This document shows, in pieces, positions 34,797 to 47,926 of a DNA stretch of 64,000 bases. Both the position numbers and the translations under genes were made by a program. The stretch covers positions 31,307,751 to 31,371,750 of the forward strand of contig NC_061867.1 of the NCBI RefSeq assembly GCF_907164915.1. The letters are read 5' to 3'. Below the pieces are notes generated by a model, which saw only the letters and a list, made by a program, of their open reading frames with translations, was not told the DNA's origin and did not search any database. The stretch's first letter is position 1, and each line of letters starts with the position of its first letter. The DNA comes from Impatiens glandulifera. Lineage: Eukaryota; Streptophyta; Magnoliopsida; Ericales; Balsaminaceae.

Positions 34797-35055
34797 TGTT
34801 TAAATTTTGTCTAATTTTTTTGTAGTAATTATACTCAATATATTTTTTAAATAAATATATATATATATATATTTGTATAAATGATATAATACCGATATCA
34901 TATTGAAATTTCGCTATTTCGCAAATATTCAATATTATTATTATTATATTATTTGTATTATATCGAAATATTGTTATCATATAGGTATAACTTTTTCTAC
35001 ACCAAAAATTTCGGTACTGATATACGATATAGATAAAAATCGTTTGTCACCACAT
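34797..35055. repeat. MITE-like repeat, right half
   Basis: ATACCGATATCATATTG and TTTCGGTACTGATATACGATAT continue the word pattern of the left half at 32345-32645. Confidence 0.4.
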
Positions 35056-36478
<1,423 letters not shown>

Positions 36479-36834
36479 TTGCTAGAAGACAATAATAATT
36501 AATAGGGTAAAACCTATAACTATTTAACTAGTTTGTATCCCTTGCATTTGTACAAGTAAAGTTATAAACAAAATATTATTTATATATAAATATTTGAAAA
36601 AAAATATTATTCAAAATTTTGAATTGATTCAATCCAAATTTAATGTTTACATATATTTTTAAATTTATCGAGTAAATAAATTTTAAAAATCATCTAAAAG
36701 AAACATATAATACATTATGATCAATCATATAATTGACATCATCCCTTAGGTGAAAACAAAAGTAATTTAGAAAGAATTTTTTTTATCAAAAATTGAATTT
36801 TAGATTAAATTATCAATCAAATTATATAAGTTTT
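36479..36834. other. AT-rich spacer, no gene recognised
   Basis: Nothing beyond simple AT-rich sequence. Its last five bases, GTTTT, form the left target-site duplication of element E. Confidence 0.45.
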
Positions 36835-38478
36835 TGTTAAGAACAGGATCGACGATGGAGACGGGGTCTCACAATATTAAATGCTTACACACATTTATTT
36901 CGATAATAACCCTGTTAGAGGTTGATTATCTGGTTTCTATTCTACACAAGCCGTCGAAAACTCTTGACAAAGTCAAGTACGAAAATATTTGTTTAGGCTT
37001 GAAGCAACAAATGATCAATAGTAATGATAAGAGAAGATAGAACACTTAACACAAGACACATAATTTATGGATATTCGGAGTATAAACTCCTACGTCACCC
37101 CTTCTTCTCGACCTCGAGAAGGATATTCACTAGAATATTTAGTTTGTTTACAACACGTACGCAAACTCATTAGAACAACCAGGACTTAGTTATTGCCTGT
37201 TTTCGAACTCCAAGTACACAACACTTGTTGAATAGATATTGTCTATTTAACTTATACACAATCACACAGATGTAAAGGTTAATAAAATGTTTTATATGAG
37301 CTGTCTCTCATACAAAATGTTAAGGCAAGAGCTTGAATATATATATTTTTAGAGAGTTTAATTAGCAAGAGAGACCAGATCATCAAGTCTACTATTGTTT
37401 TCCCTTAATCTTCTTATATATCCAAAGCACAACAACGGTCATATAACAGACATATTTATTTTAGAAGACACCAGTCCTAACTTTATTGGTTGAATTTAAG
37501 AAAAGTACATCATAAAATATCCTCCTTTGATCCTATATGTACTTTTATTTTAAGATAGTGAGCCAAAAATTCATTAATGGAGTCTGATGTACTAGGACAT
37601 TCGTTGTAGAGGATTTAAAGAATCTTGGTATATGGCATTCTTTTATATGTTTGTCTTTGTTGCTGCGTCAGACTGCCCATCCCAAATTGGTGAAATGTTG
37701 TTTTGCCAATCTGCTCATAACGAATGCTCAATATGGAGCTGAGATTAATCAGTACCGAACTCAAATAATGACAAACTTCAAACTATCGGACGCACATTTA
37801 ATATAATAATGAACTCACATAATGTCGAACTTCAAACTACCGGATACGCCCTTGCATACTACCGATCTCGCCTACATGGAAATTTCGGTATTTGCTCATC
37901 TTACCTGAAATAATAAAACTCTAATTATTAGTTGCGCTTGGTGAGATTCGAACCCTGGTTACCCGTGTGACAGACATAAGTATTAACCACTGTATTACAA
38001 CACCTTGTTGTTATCTTTAAAATTATTAATATACTTGATATTACTTAAAAATTATATATAATTTTTCTTATATATATAATTGAACTTAGTTTTATTCATT
38101 CATTATCTAGACTATTTCATATCTAATAATTTCTCCCTTTTTGATTATTTAAACTAAATATTCAAAACTTGGTAATTTTATATTTATTGGCTAATTATCC
38201 AAAGTTAATTAGCTAATTTAATCTTACAATTTCACTCTTTTTAATTATTTAAAGTAAATATTAAAAATATGATAATTTTATAATTGTTGGCTAATTATCC
38301 TAAGTTAATTAGCTAATTTAAATCTAACAATTTCTCTCTCTTTGGTAGTTTAGAATAAATTATCAAAGCTTGTTATCTATCTCTTAGTAATTCCTCCCTT
38401 TTTGATTGTTTTAGCCTAAATTATCAAAACCAGGCGAGTTTATAATTAAATCAGTTAAGTCATTATTGTAATCTAACA
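36835..38478 (-). repeat. 3' LTR of element E
   Basis: 1644 bp, TGTTAAGAACAGG...AATCTAACA. TATA box GATATATAAGAA at 37411-37422 and the conserved hairpin core at 37090-37130. It contains a tRNA-like segment (37925-38025) that the right LTR has lost. No clear polypurine tract remains between pol remnant and LTR. Confidence 0.85.
37925..38025 (-). repeat. tRNA-like (SINE-type) segment in the E LTR
   Basis: On the minus strand AATACAGTGGTTAATAC resembles a Pol III A box region, and 30 bp later GGGTTCGAATCTCACC matches a B box. This pairing is typical of tRNA-derived SINE heads. Right LTR 41160-41222 keeps the A-box side but lacks the B box. No poly-A tail or duplication established. Confidence 0.4.
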
Positions 38479-39206
38479 ATCATAAAATATTTATAAGATA
38501 AGAAAACATAGACTCGAGAAGTGACTTCGTGAAAATGTTAGTCACTTCATGCTTGTTGCCTTTATATGCTATGTTTTTAAATAGTCGGTTGTCTATATGT
38601 CATGCATAATATTCCACGCTGCATTCCTGCTTTATATGCATTCATAGACAATAACAAATCTAGTACCCATTTTTCTTTGGGTCCATGATGGATTAGTCCC
38701 TTGATAATCCATACTTTAATTATTTTGATGGACTTCCCGTTGTGTGTGTGTATACTGTATTTGGCAGATTGCTCTCTGGCTTCTGATGATTCTTTAGCTT
38801 CAAAGAATGATTTTTGGTAAACATTTTTTGACTTCCTGTCAAGTATTTCCTTGCCATACTAATTGGTTGTCCTTCTCTCAGGTTTCAGCCAGCTTGAAGT
38901 TGGCTTTACATAAATTATCTCATCCTTTGAAATCAAATCATCACAACTTGGATCAATTCTTTTATAAGTTAAACTAACCCTGACAAAATTTATTGTCTTA
39001 AGCTTGTCTTTCGTCGGGATTAACTTTTCACAAGACTTGTCTGGGATGGTTTTGTCAAAATCTAAACCGGATTTGCATCCGGAAGGCCTCATTATACTTA
39101 TATGATGTCTTACTGCATTTCCAGACCACGTCTAGGAAATAATCACATAAGTCAACCATTGGTTGACAGACGAAAATGTTTGAATCTTTTCCTTTAGCTT
39201 CTCATT
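38479..39206 (-). pseudogene. element E internal remnant: RNase H tail and gag-pro linker
   Basis: 38500-38560 encodes NIFTKSL, the end of RNase H. A deletion then joins it to gag-pro linker sequence. 38690-38720 matches element A near 10000, and the frame 38859-39092 includes KDKLKTINFVRVSLTYKR, a gag-pro linker segment also present in C and D. Confidence 0.7.
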
Positions 39207-39887
39207 CTAAGATGAGAGCTCAGCCACTTTGTTTTCAAAATCTTTTGGCTCAGAAGTTTGAGATGAATAAGAGTTATTAGTTTCATATTTCAATCTCATT
39301 TCATTGAAAGAGTCTGAAAACTTCTTGTACTCAATGATCATATCATTAAGTGCAGCAGTTAAGTCATCTCTTATAAATTCTTTAGATGAGAAATCAAATA
39401 CCTCAGGTTCTTTCTCAGCAGTGAAGCATGTAACAACTTTAATATCACTGTCGCTAGATGATGAGTTGTACAAATTGTTATCGGCCCATTTCCCTTACTT
39501 TCAGTAACCACCAGAGCCTTCTACTCTTTCTCATTTCTTTTATTTGGTTGTTGCCCTCACATAGTTCGATCAGCTTCTCCCAAATTTCTTTAGTAGAGGA
39601 GCACAGCTTGATCTTACTGAACATATACTTCTCCAACGACTTGTAAAGAATATTTTTGGCAACATTATCTAGGTTATTCATTTTCTTATCTTTAGTCGTC
39701 CATTTGCATCTTGGCTTCTTAATTTTTATCGGGCCATCAGTGATAACATACCACATGACGTCGTCTTGTGAGGTCAAATGCACCTCCATGCGAATCTTCC
39801 AATCAATATATTCTTCAATGCATAATATGGAGTGCTCGTTGATGAAAGACATGATGATATTCAGATGCTTTAGAATAGAAACTATCC
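39207..39887 (-). pseudogene. gag of element E, partly deleted
   Basis: The start region (39850-39887) follows the PBS. The frame 39900-39478 has DWKIRMEVHLTSQDDVMWYV, DNVAKNILYKSL and TKEIWEKLIELCEGNNQ, the capsid N-terminal half. It then jumps to EVFDFSSKEFIRDDLTAALND (39207-39473), so the zinc knuckle is missing. Confidence 0.82.
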
Positions 39888-39899
39888 GCTCTAATACCA
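39888..39899 (-). other. primer binding site of element E
   Basis: TGGTATTAGAGC on the minus strand, identical to the variant PBS of element A, two bases from the LTR. Confidence 0.82.
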
Positions 39900-39901
39900 C
39901 A

Positions 39902-41496
39902 TTTTAGGATCGGGATCGACGATGGAGACAGAGGTCTCACAACGTTGAACGCTTACACACACTTCTTTCGATAATAACCTTGTTAGAGGTTGATTATCTA
40001 GTTTCTATTCTACAAAAGCCATCACAAACTCTTGAAAGAGTCAATTGCGGAACTGTTTGTTTGGGATTGAAGCAACATATGATCTATAGAAATGATAAGA
40101 TAAGAAAGAACACTCAACACAAGACACAAAATTTATGGATGTTCAGAGTATAAACTCCTACATCACCCCTTCTTCTCGATCTCGAGAAGGATATTCACTA
40201 GAAGATTTAGTTTTTTTACAACATGTACGTAAACTTAGTTGAAAAATCAAGACTTAGTTATTGCCTGTTTTCGAACTCCTAGTACACAACACTTGTTGAC
40301 TAGATATTGTATATTCAATTTACAAACAATCACACGAATGTAAAGGTTAATACAACGCTTTATATGAACTATTAATCACAAAAAATGCTAAGGCTTGAGC
40401 TTGAATATATATTTTTAGAGAGTTTAGTTAGTAAGAGAGCCCATATCATCAAGTCTACTAATGTTTTCACTTAATCTTCTTATATATCCAAAGCATAGAA
40501 ATGGTCATATAACGGACATATTTGTTTTAGAAGACACCAGTCCTAACTTGATTGGTTGAATTTCATAAAAGTATATTAGAAAATATTCTCCTTTGATCTT
40601 GTCTGTACTTTTATGATACTGAGCCAAGAATTATTAATGGAGCCTGTTGTACTAGAACGTTCATTGTAGAGGATTTGAACAATCTTGGTATATGACATTC
40701 TTCTTTATGTTTGTCTTTACTGCTACGTCAGACTGCCCATCCCAAATTGGTGGAACGCTGCTTTGCCAAACTACTCATAACAAATTCTCATTATATAGCT
40801 AAGATTGATCAGGTAGCAGAAAACATTTATTCAGATTCCACATTTGATCAATTACCGGATACGTCATTTAAAATATCGAAGTCATTTAATACCAGACTTG
40901 CATTTAATGCCGAAATCATTTAATACCGGACGCCTCATATAATGTCGAATTCATTTAATATTGGACGCCTCATATAATGCCAAATTTATTTAATACCGAA
41001 GTGCCTATTAAATTCCGAAGTCATTAAATATCGGACACCTCATATAATGCTGAAATCATTAATGGAGCATGTTGTATTAGAACGTTCATTGTAGAGGATT
41101 TGAATAATCTTGGTTTATGGAATTCTTCTTCATGTTTGTCTCTAGTGCTGCGTCAGACTGCCCATCCCAAGTTGTCACCCATGTGACATGCCAAAGTACT
41201 AATCACTGTACTACAACACCTTGTTGTTATTTTTAAAATTATTAATATACTTGATATGACTTAACAATTATATATTTGAACTTAGTTTTATTCATTCATT
41301 ATCAAGACCATTTCATATCTAACAATTTCAAAACTTGGTTATTTTATAATTATTGGCTAATTCTCCTAAGTTAATTTAAATTAATTTAATCTTATAATTT
41401 CACCCTTTTTGATTATTTAAAATAATTATTGAAAACATGATACTTTTATAATTGTTGACTAATTATCCTAAGTTAATTAGCTAATTTAATCTAACA
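39902..41496 (-). repeat. 5' LTR of element E
   Basis: 1595 bp, TTTTAGGATCGGG...AATCTAACA. TATA box GGATATATAAG at 40479-40489 and hairpin core at 40160-40200. A roughly 115-bp block (40633-40755) recurs at 41058-41172. Between them, a 30-40 bp motif with CATTTAATACCGGACGCC and TCATATAATGCCGAA recurs four or five times (40850-41055). The duplication is absent from the left LTR, so it arose after insertion or by exchange. Confidence 0.85.
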
Positions 41497-41501
41497 GTTT
41501 T

Positions 41502-42238
41502 ACAAAGATCTAATATTCCTTATAAGTATATACACTTATTTCAAAAATAAAAATATTAAAAAATTATCTAATCAATTAATTTAAATTTTTTATATTATAA
41601 TTATAAGAATGAAAATTTTACATACCCTAATTTATAATAATATTATTATTTTATAATTATATTACAATAATATTTTAAAATTTTAAATTCAAAATAACCC
41701 AAAAAGAGATTAAAAATTAAAGTAGGATCAATTATTGTAAGAATTAAACCCTAATTAGAAAAAATAAATAAAATACAAAATTAATTTGGGGTTAAAATAT
41801 TGTATTTTTTACCCAAATTAAAAGGGAATTGAAATTATTTAATTATAATTTTAAACATAAATTATGTATAATTTATGGCTTAAAATAATTAAATAAATAC
41901 CTCCAAAATAATATTTATTATGTTCTCAAAAATATTTTTTTGTATTAATTTGGTGAAGAAAAATGCAAGAAAGTGTTAAATATTCGATTTCAAATAGCCC
42001 TTTTAATAAGAATTAAAACTAATAATCTAGTGCAACCAAAAATAAAAAAATTAGCTATATCAGGATTCTTATCCATTGGATCTATTATAGGAAAAATAAA
42101 AGAAATGGGTTAAAATTCAATTTCAAATAACACTCTTATTAAAAATATAAACTGATAATCCTTTATGGTCAAAATTATGTTTAATTGTTATAGCAGAATT
42201 CTTAGTCACTGGATCAATATTGAATTTTTATCCAGCGC
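41502..42238. other. very AT-rich spacer, no gene recognised
   Basis: Dominated by A/T words. CAAATAGCCCTTTTAATAAG (41991) and CAAATAACACTCTTATTAAAA (42124) are two related lines about 130 bp apart, a decayed tandem duplication. Confidence 0.4.
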
Positions 42239-42510
42239 CTAGGAACACGCCACGCACCCCGCTTTAGTGAAAGCACGCATGTGCCCGGTCCGCATGGAAT
42301 CAACTAACGGGAACGCTAAGCCCGTTAGACGAATCGCCCCAACGCCAATGGAACAACAATAGAACACAACGACGCATTTTTTTAAAAGAAACTGACGTCG
42401 TTTTGTTCGTCTCCTTTGCGAACTCTACAGGCCCGCGACGGACGACGACGATCTTCCAGAAACCTTATCTCCTCCGATACTCTAGAGGCCCGCATGTGCC
42501 CGGTCCGCAT
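42239..42510. other. GC-rich block flanked by a 20-bp direct repeat
   Basis: CGCATGTGCCCGGTCCGCAT occurs at 42276-42295 and again at 42491-42510, where the element C LTR remnant begins. The block is much richer in GC than its surroundings and contains GACGTCGTTTTG, a word common in plant promoters. No coding frame. Origin unknown. Confidence 0.5.
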
Positions 42511-42519
42511 TCGTGTTTA

Positions 42520-42690
42520 TGACGTTTCAAATCTAGCAAGTAATTCTGCACTTGAATCTGTTCAAGAGCTTGAGAAGATTTGGAAAGAATAGAAATAGAT
42601 CTTCCCTCACAGGATTAACATCGAATTTAAAGTTCAAAGTTGTTAATTATATTCAGAACCCCCTCTCTATAGTAGACACCGATCCTAATA
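42520..42690 (+). repeat. 5' LTR remnant of element C
   Basis: The last roughly 170 bp of an LTR: TTCAAATCTAGCAAG...CACTTGAATCTGTTCAAGAG...GACACCGATCCTAATA matches 49085-49256. The rest is missing and is replaced by the GC-rich block. Confidence 0.82.
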
Positions 42691-42692
42691 AC

Positions 42693-42704
42693 TGGTATGA
42701 GAGT
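42693..42704 (+). other. primer binding site of element C, mutated
   Basis: TGGTATGAGAGT, two changes from TGGTATCAGAGC. Confidence 0.7.
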
Positions 42705-42743
42705 CAAGTTTTCTATTCTCAAGCATCATCAGATTCCTGAATC

Positions 42744-44590
42744 ATGTCTATTATCAACAAGATTCCAATGTTATCGTAGGAAAACTATGATTACCGGAAG
42801 TTAAGAATGCAAGCTCATTTGAAAGACTTAGATGATTACATATGGTATGTCATCTTTGATGGCCCAATGAAGATAATGAAGGCCCCTCCACTACTAACCC
42901 TTATGACACTCCAACGATGAGGTCTGAGTGGACCGCTGAAGATTAGAGGAAGAACAACTCGACAACATGGCAAAAGACATTCTCTATAAGACACTGGACG
43001 ATAAAATGTCTGGCAAGATCATCTCATGCACATCTGCTAAAGAAATTTAGGATAGGTTGACATAGTTGTGTGAGGGCAATGAGAAAATAAAAGAAACAAA
43101 CTCTTGGTTGCCACACAATAATTCGACAACATTAAAATGCATCCTGGAGAGAAAATGACTGAATTTGATGATAGATTCAGTATTGTTATTGTTGATCTCA
43201 CCAATTTTGTCAAGACTTACAACAATAGAGAGTTTGCAATAAAAGTTATGCGTGATCTACCTAGAGAATGGGATAAACAAACGACGGCCATGAGGGAATT
43301 CAAAAACCTCAACACGATGGAACTACATGATATGTTCGTCGATCTGAAGGCCTACAAGTTGATATAAAATCTAGGAACGAAGAGGAGCCATCCACATCAT
43401 CCATCTCTACCAAGGTGCTGGTGATTGTAGAGGAGCCATGTGTCACCAATGTTGTGAAAGTTGCTGAGTATATCAACAACAATGCCATAACTCTTTTTGT
43501 GAAGAAATTTGGCAAATTCATGAAGAAGACCAAGTTTAACTCAAACCCTTCAAATAATAATAATAATAAGAGTGATTATAAGGCTAACTTGAACTATTTC
43601 AATTGTGATAAATTAGGACACTTCAAGGATGAATGCTGAAACCCGAAGAGGGATAACAAAAAGGAGAATGAGAAGAATAAGAAGGATCAAAGGCTCTTAT
43701 GGTTACTAAAAGAAAGGGAAAATGGGCTGAAAGCGATTCGTATGACTCATTATCAAGCGATAATGACGATGAAATCGTCACATGCTTCATGGAAGATGAT
43801 GAATCTAAGGTATTTGACTTCTCCTTAGAAGAATTAGCAAGAGATAACTTAACTACTGCACTCAATGACATTGTCATTTAGTACAATAAGTTGTTAGATT
43901 CTTTTAATGAGATGTGTTTCAAAAATAAAACTTATAACACCTTTTCATCTCAAGCACCTAAACCAAAAGATTTTGAAAACAAAATGGTTGAGCTCTCATC
44001 GGAGAATGAGAAACTCAAGGAAAAGAATCAAATTCTTTCATCTGAAAACCAACGTTTAACTTACATGGTCAATTACTGGATCAGGGGATGTAGTTAGACA
44101 GTAGATCAGTCTGTTGAGGCCTGCCAGATGCAAATCCGATTTAGGATTTGACCATGGCAACCAGATAAAGCAATAAAAAGTTAAACCCGATGAAAGGCGA
44201 GCTTAAGACTATAAGCTTTATCAGAGGACATTTAACTGAAAAAGGAACTGATCCATGCTGTGAATATCTAACTTTAAAGGATAAAGTTAAATATGTGAAG
44301 CCAACTTAAAGTTGGCTAAATCCCAAGAAGAGGGAAGTCAACAAGTTTGGCAAATCAAAACTTGACTAAAAGTCAAGAAATTTTAGACAAAAAAATCCTC
44401 TAAAGGTAACGAAACAACTGTTGGTAGGACGACGTCTTCCAAGCTTAAATCATACGCATTACTAACCACACAAAATGGGAAATCCATCAAAATAACCCAA
44501 ATATGGATTCCCAAGGGACTGATCAATCGTGGACCCAATTAAATGTGGGTAAAAAAGCTGTAAATATGTATATGTGTAGGGACATTAGGT
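42744..44590 (+). pseudogene. gag and gag-pro linker of element C
   Basis: Starts at ATG 42744 (MSIINKIPML). Capsid motifs: NYDYRKLRMQAHLKDLDDYI, MHPGEKMTEFDDRFS, FAIKVMRDLPREWDKQT (43137-43367). The knuckle YFNCDKLGHFKDEC (about 43600) has lost its first Cys. The frame 43699-44097 carries KVFDFSLEELARDNLTTALND and a Glu-rich coiled stretch, followed by decayed linker to 44590. Several stops and frameshifts. Confidence 0.85.
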
Positions 44591-44597
44591 TAGTTTC

Positions 44598-44890
44598 ATG
44601 GAAAAGTCTGTCTGGTATATGGATAGCGGCTGCTCCAGACATATGATGGGTGACAGACGTCTGTTGACTGAAAGTAATGAAATGCACTAGGTCTAAGTTC
44701 ACCTTTGGTGATAACAACAAAGGTAAAACCGTGGGTAAGGTTAAGATTATACATGGTAACCTCACCATTAACAATGTTCTAGTTGTTAAAAATTTGTGTT
44801 ATAACTTAATCAATATAAGCCAAATGTGTGACAATGGCTATACTGTTGATTTTTAAAAACATACTTTCCTTGTAAAGGATCAATAGAGTA
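44598..44890 (+). pseudogene. protease region of element C
   Basis: VWYMDSGCSRHMMGDRRLL has the DSG active site. A shifted frame continues with KFTFGDNNKGKTVGKVKI and NNVLVVKNLCYNLINISQM. Stops are present (TAG near 44690 and TAA near 44855). Confidence 0.82.
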
Positions 44891-44969
44891 ATACTTTGCT
44901 GACCTGAAGCAGAGTAAGATATTCTTATAAAATGAATTGGGAAAATAAGATATCCGATTGTATGCATGA

Positions 44970-45890
44970 TAGACAAAAATGATCAAAATTTTCTATGGCA
45001 TAAGAGATTGAATCATCTAAATTTTAAAACCATTAACAACATCTATTCAAAAGATTTAGTTTATGGAATGCCAAAATAAAAATTTTAAAAAGACAAGGGT
45101 TGTTCTACTTGCCAAATGGACAAACATGTTAGATAAACTTTTAAAAATAAAGGGAATGTTGTATCCGAAAGGTGCCTGGAATTATTGCACATGGATCTGT
45201 TTGGTCCAAATTCAGTAACTAATTTAGGGGGAACTAAACATACTCTTGTCATTATTGATGATTTTTTAAGATTTAATTGGGTTATTTTTTTAGCATCTAA
45301 GGTTCAAACAGTTAAGAATTTGATTATGATCCTTAGAAAACTTCAAAATGAAAAATCTTTAAACATCATAAAGATTAGAAGTGACCGGGGAACCGAGTTC
45401 ACCAATAGATGGTTGTCTTCTTACCTTGAAAAGTCTGATATTATACACGAGCTGTCTAGTGCTAGAACTCCACAGCAAAGTGGTGTTGTTGAGAGGATAA
45501 ACATAACCCTGAAGGAAGCAACAAGATCTATGCTAGCCGATTCAGATGTCTCTAAAAGATTTTGGGCAGAAGTCATAAACACAACATGCTATACTCAAAA
45601 CAGGTCAAAGATTAATAAATGTTTTAATAAATCATCTTACGAGATTTTCTATGGAAAAGTTCCTAAAATTTCATATTTTAGGATATTTTGTTGTAAGTGT
45701 TTTATTCATAATAATGAGAAAAATTATTTAACTGCTTTTGATGCTAAGGTAGATGTTGGTATTATGTTAGGCTAATCTTCAGTTAATAAAACTTATAGAG
45801 TGTATAATAAATGAACTCTAACTATTGAAGAATCTCTCCATATTGTCTTTGATGAATCTGTTGAAAGCAATTTCTAACAATGTCATTGAA
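44970..45890 (+). pseudogene. pre-integrase and integrase of element C
   Basis: LWHKRLNHLNFKTIN and STCQMDK form the zinc-binding HHCC. The open frame 45185-45775 starts at MHMDLFGP and keeps the catalytic D, D (RSDRGTEF) and E (VERINITL) at residues 4, 67 and 103, with D-x35-E spacing. The usual GYS after LG is replaced by a stop at 45773, and IEESLHIVFDESVES follows in the same frame. Confidence 0.88.
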
Positions 45891-46099
45891 GTTGCTAACA
45901 AATTGGAGGATGTTACTCTTCAATCTGTTAGTGATGATGAAGTTCCGTTCAAGATGATCAATACATCTAATTAGACGGCTGATTCAGTTGATTATCAACC
46001 AGAAGATCAAACTACAAGTTAGTAGACGTCTGACAGTCCAGATGTCGCGGGGCCATCTGACCAGACGTCTGATCCTTTAGGACCAAACTTCAAATGGAA

Positions 46100-47040
46100 C
46101 AAAAATCACCCACCCGAACTAATAATTGGTAAACCTAATGCTCCTATTAGGACTAGACACTAACTATTAGATGAATTTTCAAACTCCGCCTTTGTCTCCC
46201 AAATATAGCCTAATAAAATCGATGAAGCACTACTTGATCCAGATTGGATCAATGCCATGTAAAAGGAGTTGAATCAATTTGAAAGAAACAAAGTGTGGCA
46301 TCTCATTCGACGACCGAATGATCAATCAGTTATTGGAACTAGATGGGTGTTTTGAAACAAACTTAGTGAAGATGGATTGGTAGTGAGAAACAAAGCCCGA
46401 TTGGTAGCTCAAAGTTGGAGGCAGGAGGAAGGAATTGACTTTGAGGAGTCATTCGCCAATGTCTCTAGACTTGAAACTATTCAAATCTTCCTATCTTTTG
46501 CATCGTTTAAAAAGTTTAAAGCTTATAAAATGGATGTGAAAACTGTATTTTTAAATGAAATTCTAAATGAGGATGTGTATGTTGAACAACCACCTAGCTT
46601 TCGAGATCACTACTTGCCTAATCATGTTTTTTAACATGATCAAACTTTATATGGTCTTAAGCATGCTCCTAGAGCTTGGTATGACACCTTAACTAAATTT
46701 TTATTTGAACACGATTTTATCATTAGTATTTTAGATAAAAAAAAATTGTTTAGATTTGTTAAAGACTCTCATATATTGCTTGTTCAAATTTATATTGATG
46801 ATATCATATTTGGGTCAACTAACCCCAAACTATGTGAGAAATTTTCTAAGTTGATGTAGGACAAGTTTGAGATGAGTATGGTAGGAGAACTAACGTTCTT
46901 CCTTGGTCTTCTAGTTCGACAACTTGAAGATGTCATATTCATTAATCAAGCTAAATACACTAGGGAGCTGTTGAAGAAATTCGGCATGAAAAGATGCTCA
47001 ACTACTTCAACTCCAATGAATTTATCCAGAAAACTTGATA
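46100..47040 (+). pseudogene. reverse transcriptase of element C
   Basis: [34 protein letters not shown] and [20 protein letters not shown] (46230-46610), then LYGLKHAPRAWYDTL and QIYIDDIIFGSTNPK with catalytic YIDD at 46791-46802. The block EMSMVGELTFFLGLLVRQL closes the domain. At least four stops. Confidence 0.88.
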
Positions 47041-47456
47041 AGGATTAAGATGGCCAGAGTGTCTATATCACTTCTTATAGAGGAATCATTGGATCTCTAC
47101 TCTATCTGACTTCCTGCCGGCCAAACATCCTATTTGTTGTCGGCGTCTGCAAAAGATTTCAGTCTAACCCTAAACAATCTCATTATATTGCTTCTACGCG
47201 GATTTTGAAATATTTAAAGGGAACCCAAAATGTGGAACTGTGGTATCTGAAGGATTCTAGTTTCAATATAATTAGATATTCTAATGCAAATTATGCAAGA
47301 TACAAGATCAATCGGAAGTGAACTAGTGGGACTTGCCAGTTCCTTGGTGATCGTCTGATCTCTTGGTTCAGCAAGAAGCAGACGTCTGTCACCACGTCTA
47401 CGTCTACAGCATAGGCTCAATACCTTGCTACATGAATTTCCTGCTCTCAGCTCTTG
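47041..47456 (+). pseudogene. RNase H of element C, N-terminal part
   Basis: YRGIIGSLLYLTSCRPNILF, then SHYIASTRILKYLKGTQNVE, FLGDRLISWFSKKQTSVTT and SQLLW. The next codons should continue RNase H but the sequence turns into its own reverse complement at about 47457. Confidence 0.85.
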
Positions 47457-47645
47457 TGGCTTCGTGAAGACGTCTATCAATTGCTGATAAGTTGAAACAT
47501 ATTCTAGCCAAATTTATTCTGATTGACATGCTCCCAGATGAAATGGTGTCGGATGTCTATATGCTTGGTTATGGAATGCAACACCGAGTTATACGTTATG
47601 TTAAATGCACTGGAATGCAACACCGAGTTATACGTTATGCAACAT
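47457..47645 (-). pseudogene. inverted end of RNase H in element C
   Basis: Read on the minus strand this stretch encodes the parts that belong after SQLLW: a start of LHSITKHIDIRHHFIW-like sequence (47510-47580) and QQLIDVFTKP (47457-47480). Normal plus-strand coding (TNFSYFRN, 47646 on) resumes afterwards. A 28-bp word beginning GGAATGCAACACCGAG occurs twice (about 47573 and 47611). Confidence 0.75.
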
Positions 47646-47719
47646 GAGACTAACTTTTCTTACTTTAGAAATTTTTTGGGTCTTTTAGACCTAAATTAAT
47701 TTAATTAGTTATGCACAAT

Positions 47720-47732
47720 TTAGGGGGAAATT
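47720..47732 (+). other. polypurine tract of element C
   Basis: TTAGGGGGAAATT directly before the LTR start TGTTGTTTAG. Confidence 0.8.
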
Positions 47733-47926
47733 TGTTGTTTAGTGGATTGGATTGACGTCGTTGGATTAAATTAAATATAGAATAGAGAAAATTAATTAAT
47801 TAAGAAATAATTAATTAATTTAAGAGAATATGTACAACATAGTTTTGATGATGTGGCTTGAATAAAACTAAGTTGGGTAATTTGTCTTTGTGTAGGTACC
47901 GATCTAAAGAAGCTTGTCTATTCAAA

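Larger units (their letters stand above)
36835..41496 (-). mobile_element. copia element E, internally deleted, with GTTTT target-site duplication
   Basis: Two same-orientation LTRs (36835-38478 and 39902-41496) flank only 1.4 kb of internal sequence. GTTTT occurs immediately before 36835 and after 41496, so the insertion is bounded exactly. The interior keeps gag and a few codons of the RNase H end (an IFTKSL motif near 38535, minus strand), while protease, integrase, RT and any accessory genes are missing. It is a deletion derivative that would need proteins in trans. Confidence 0.88.
42511..47732 (+). mobile_element. copia element C internal region with 5' LTR remnant
   Basis: LTR remnant, PBS, gag, protease, integrase, RT, RNase H and PPT in copia order on the plus strand, followed by a full LTR at 47733 that it shares with element D. 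All coding parts carry stops, and the RNase H end contains an inversion. There are no accessory genes between pol and the PPT, unlike A and F. Confidence 0.9.
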
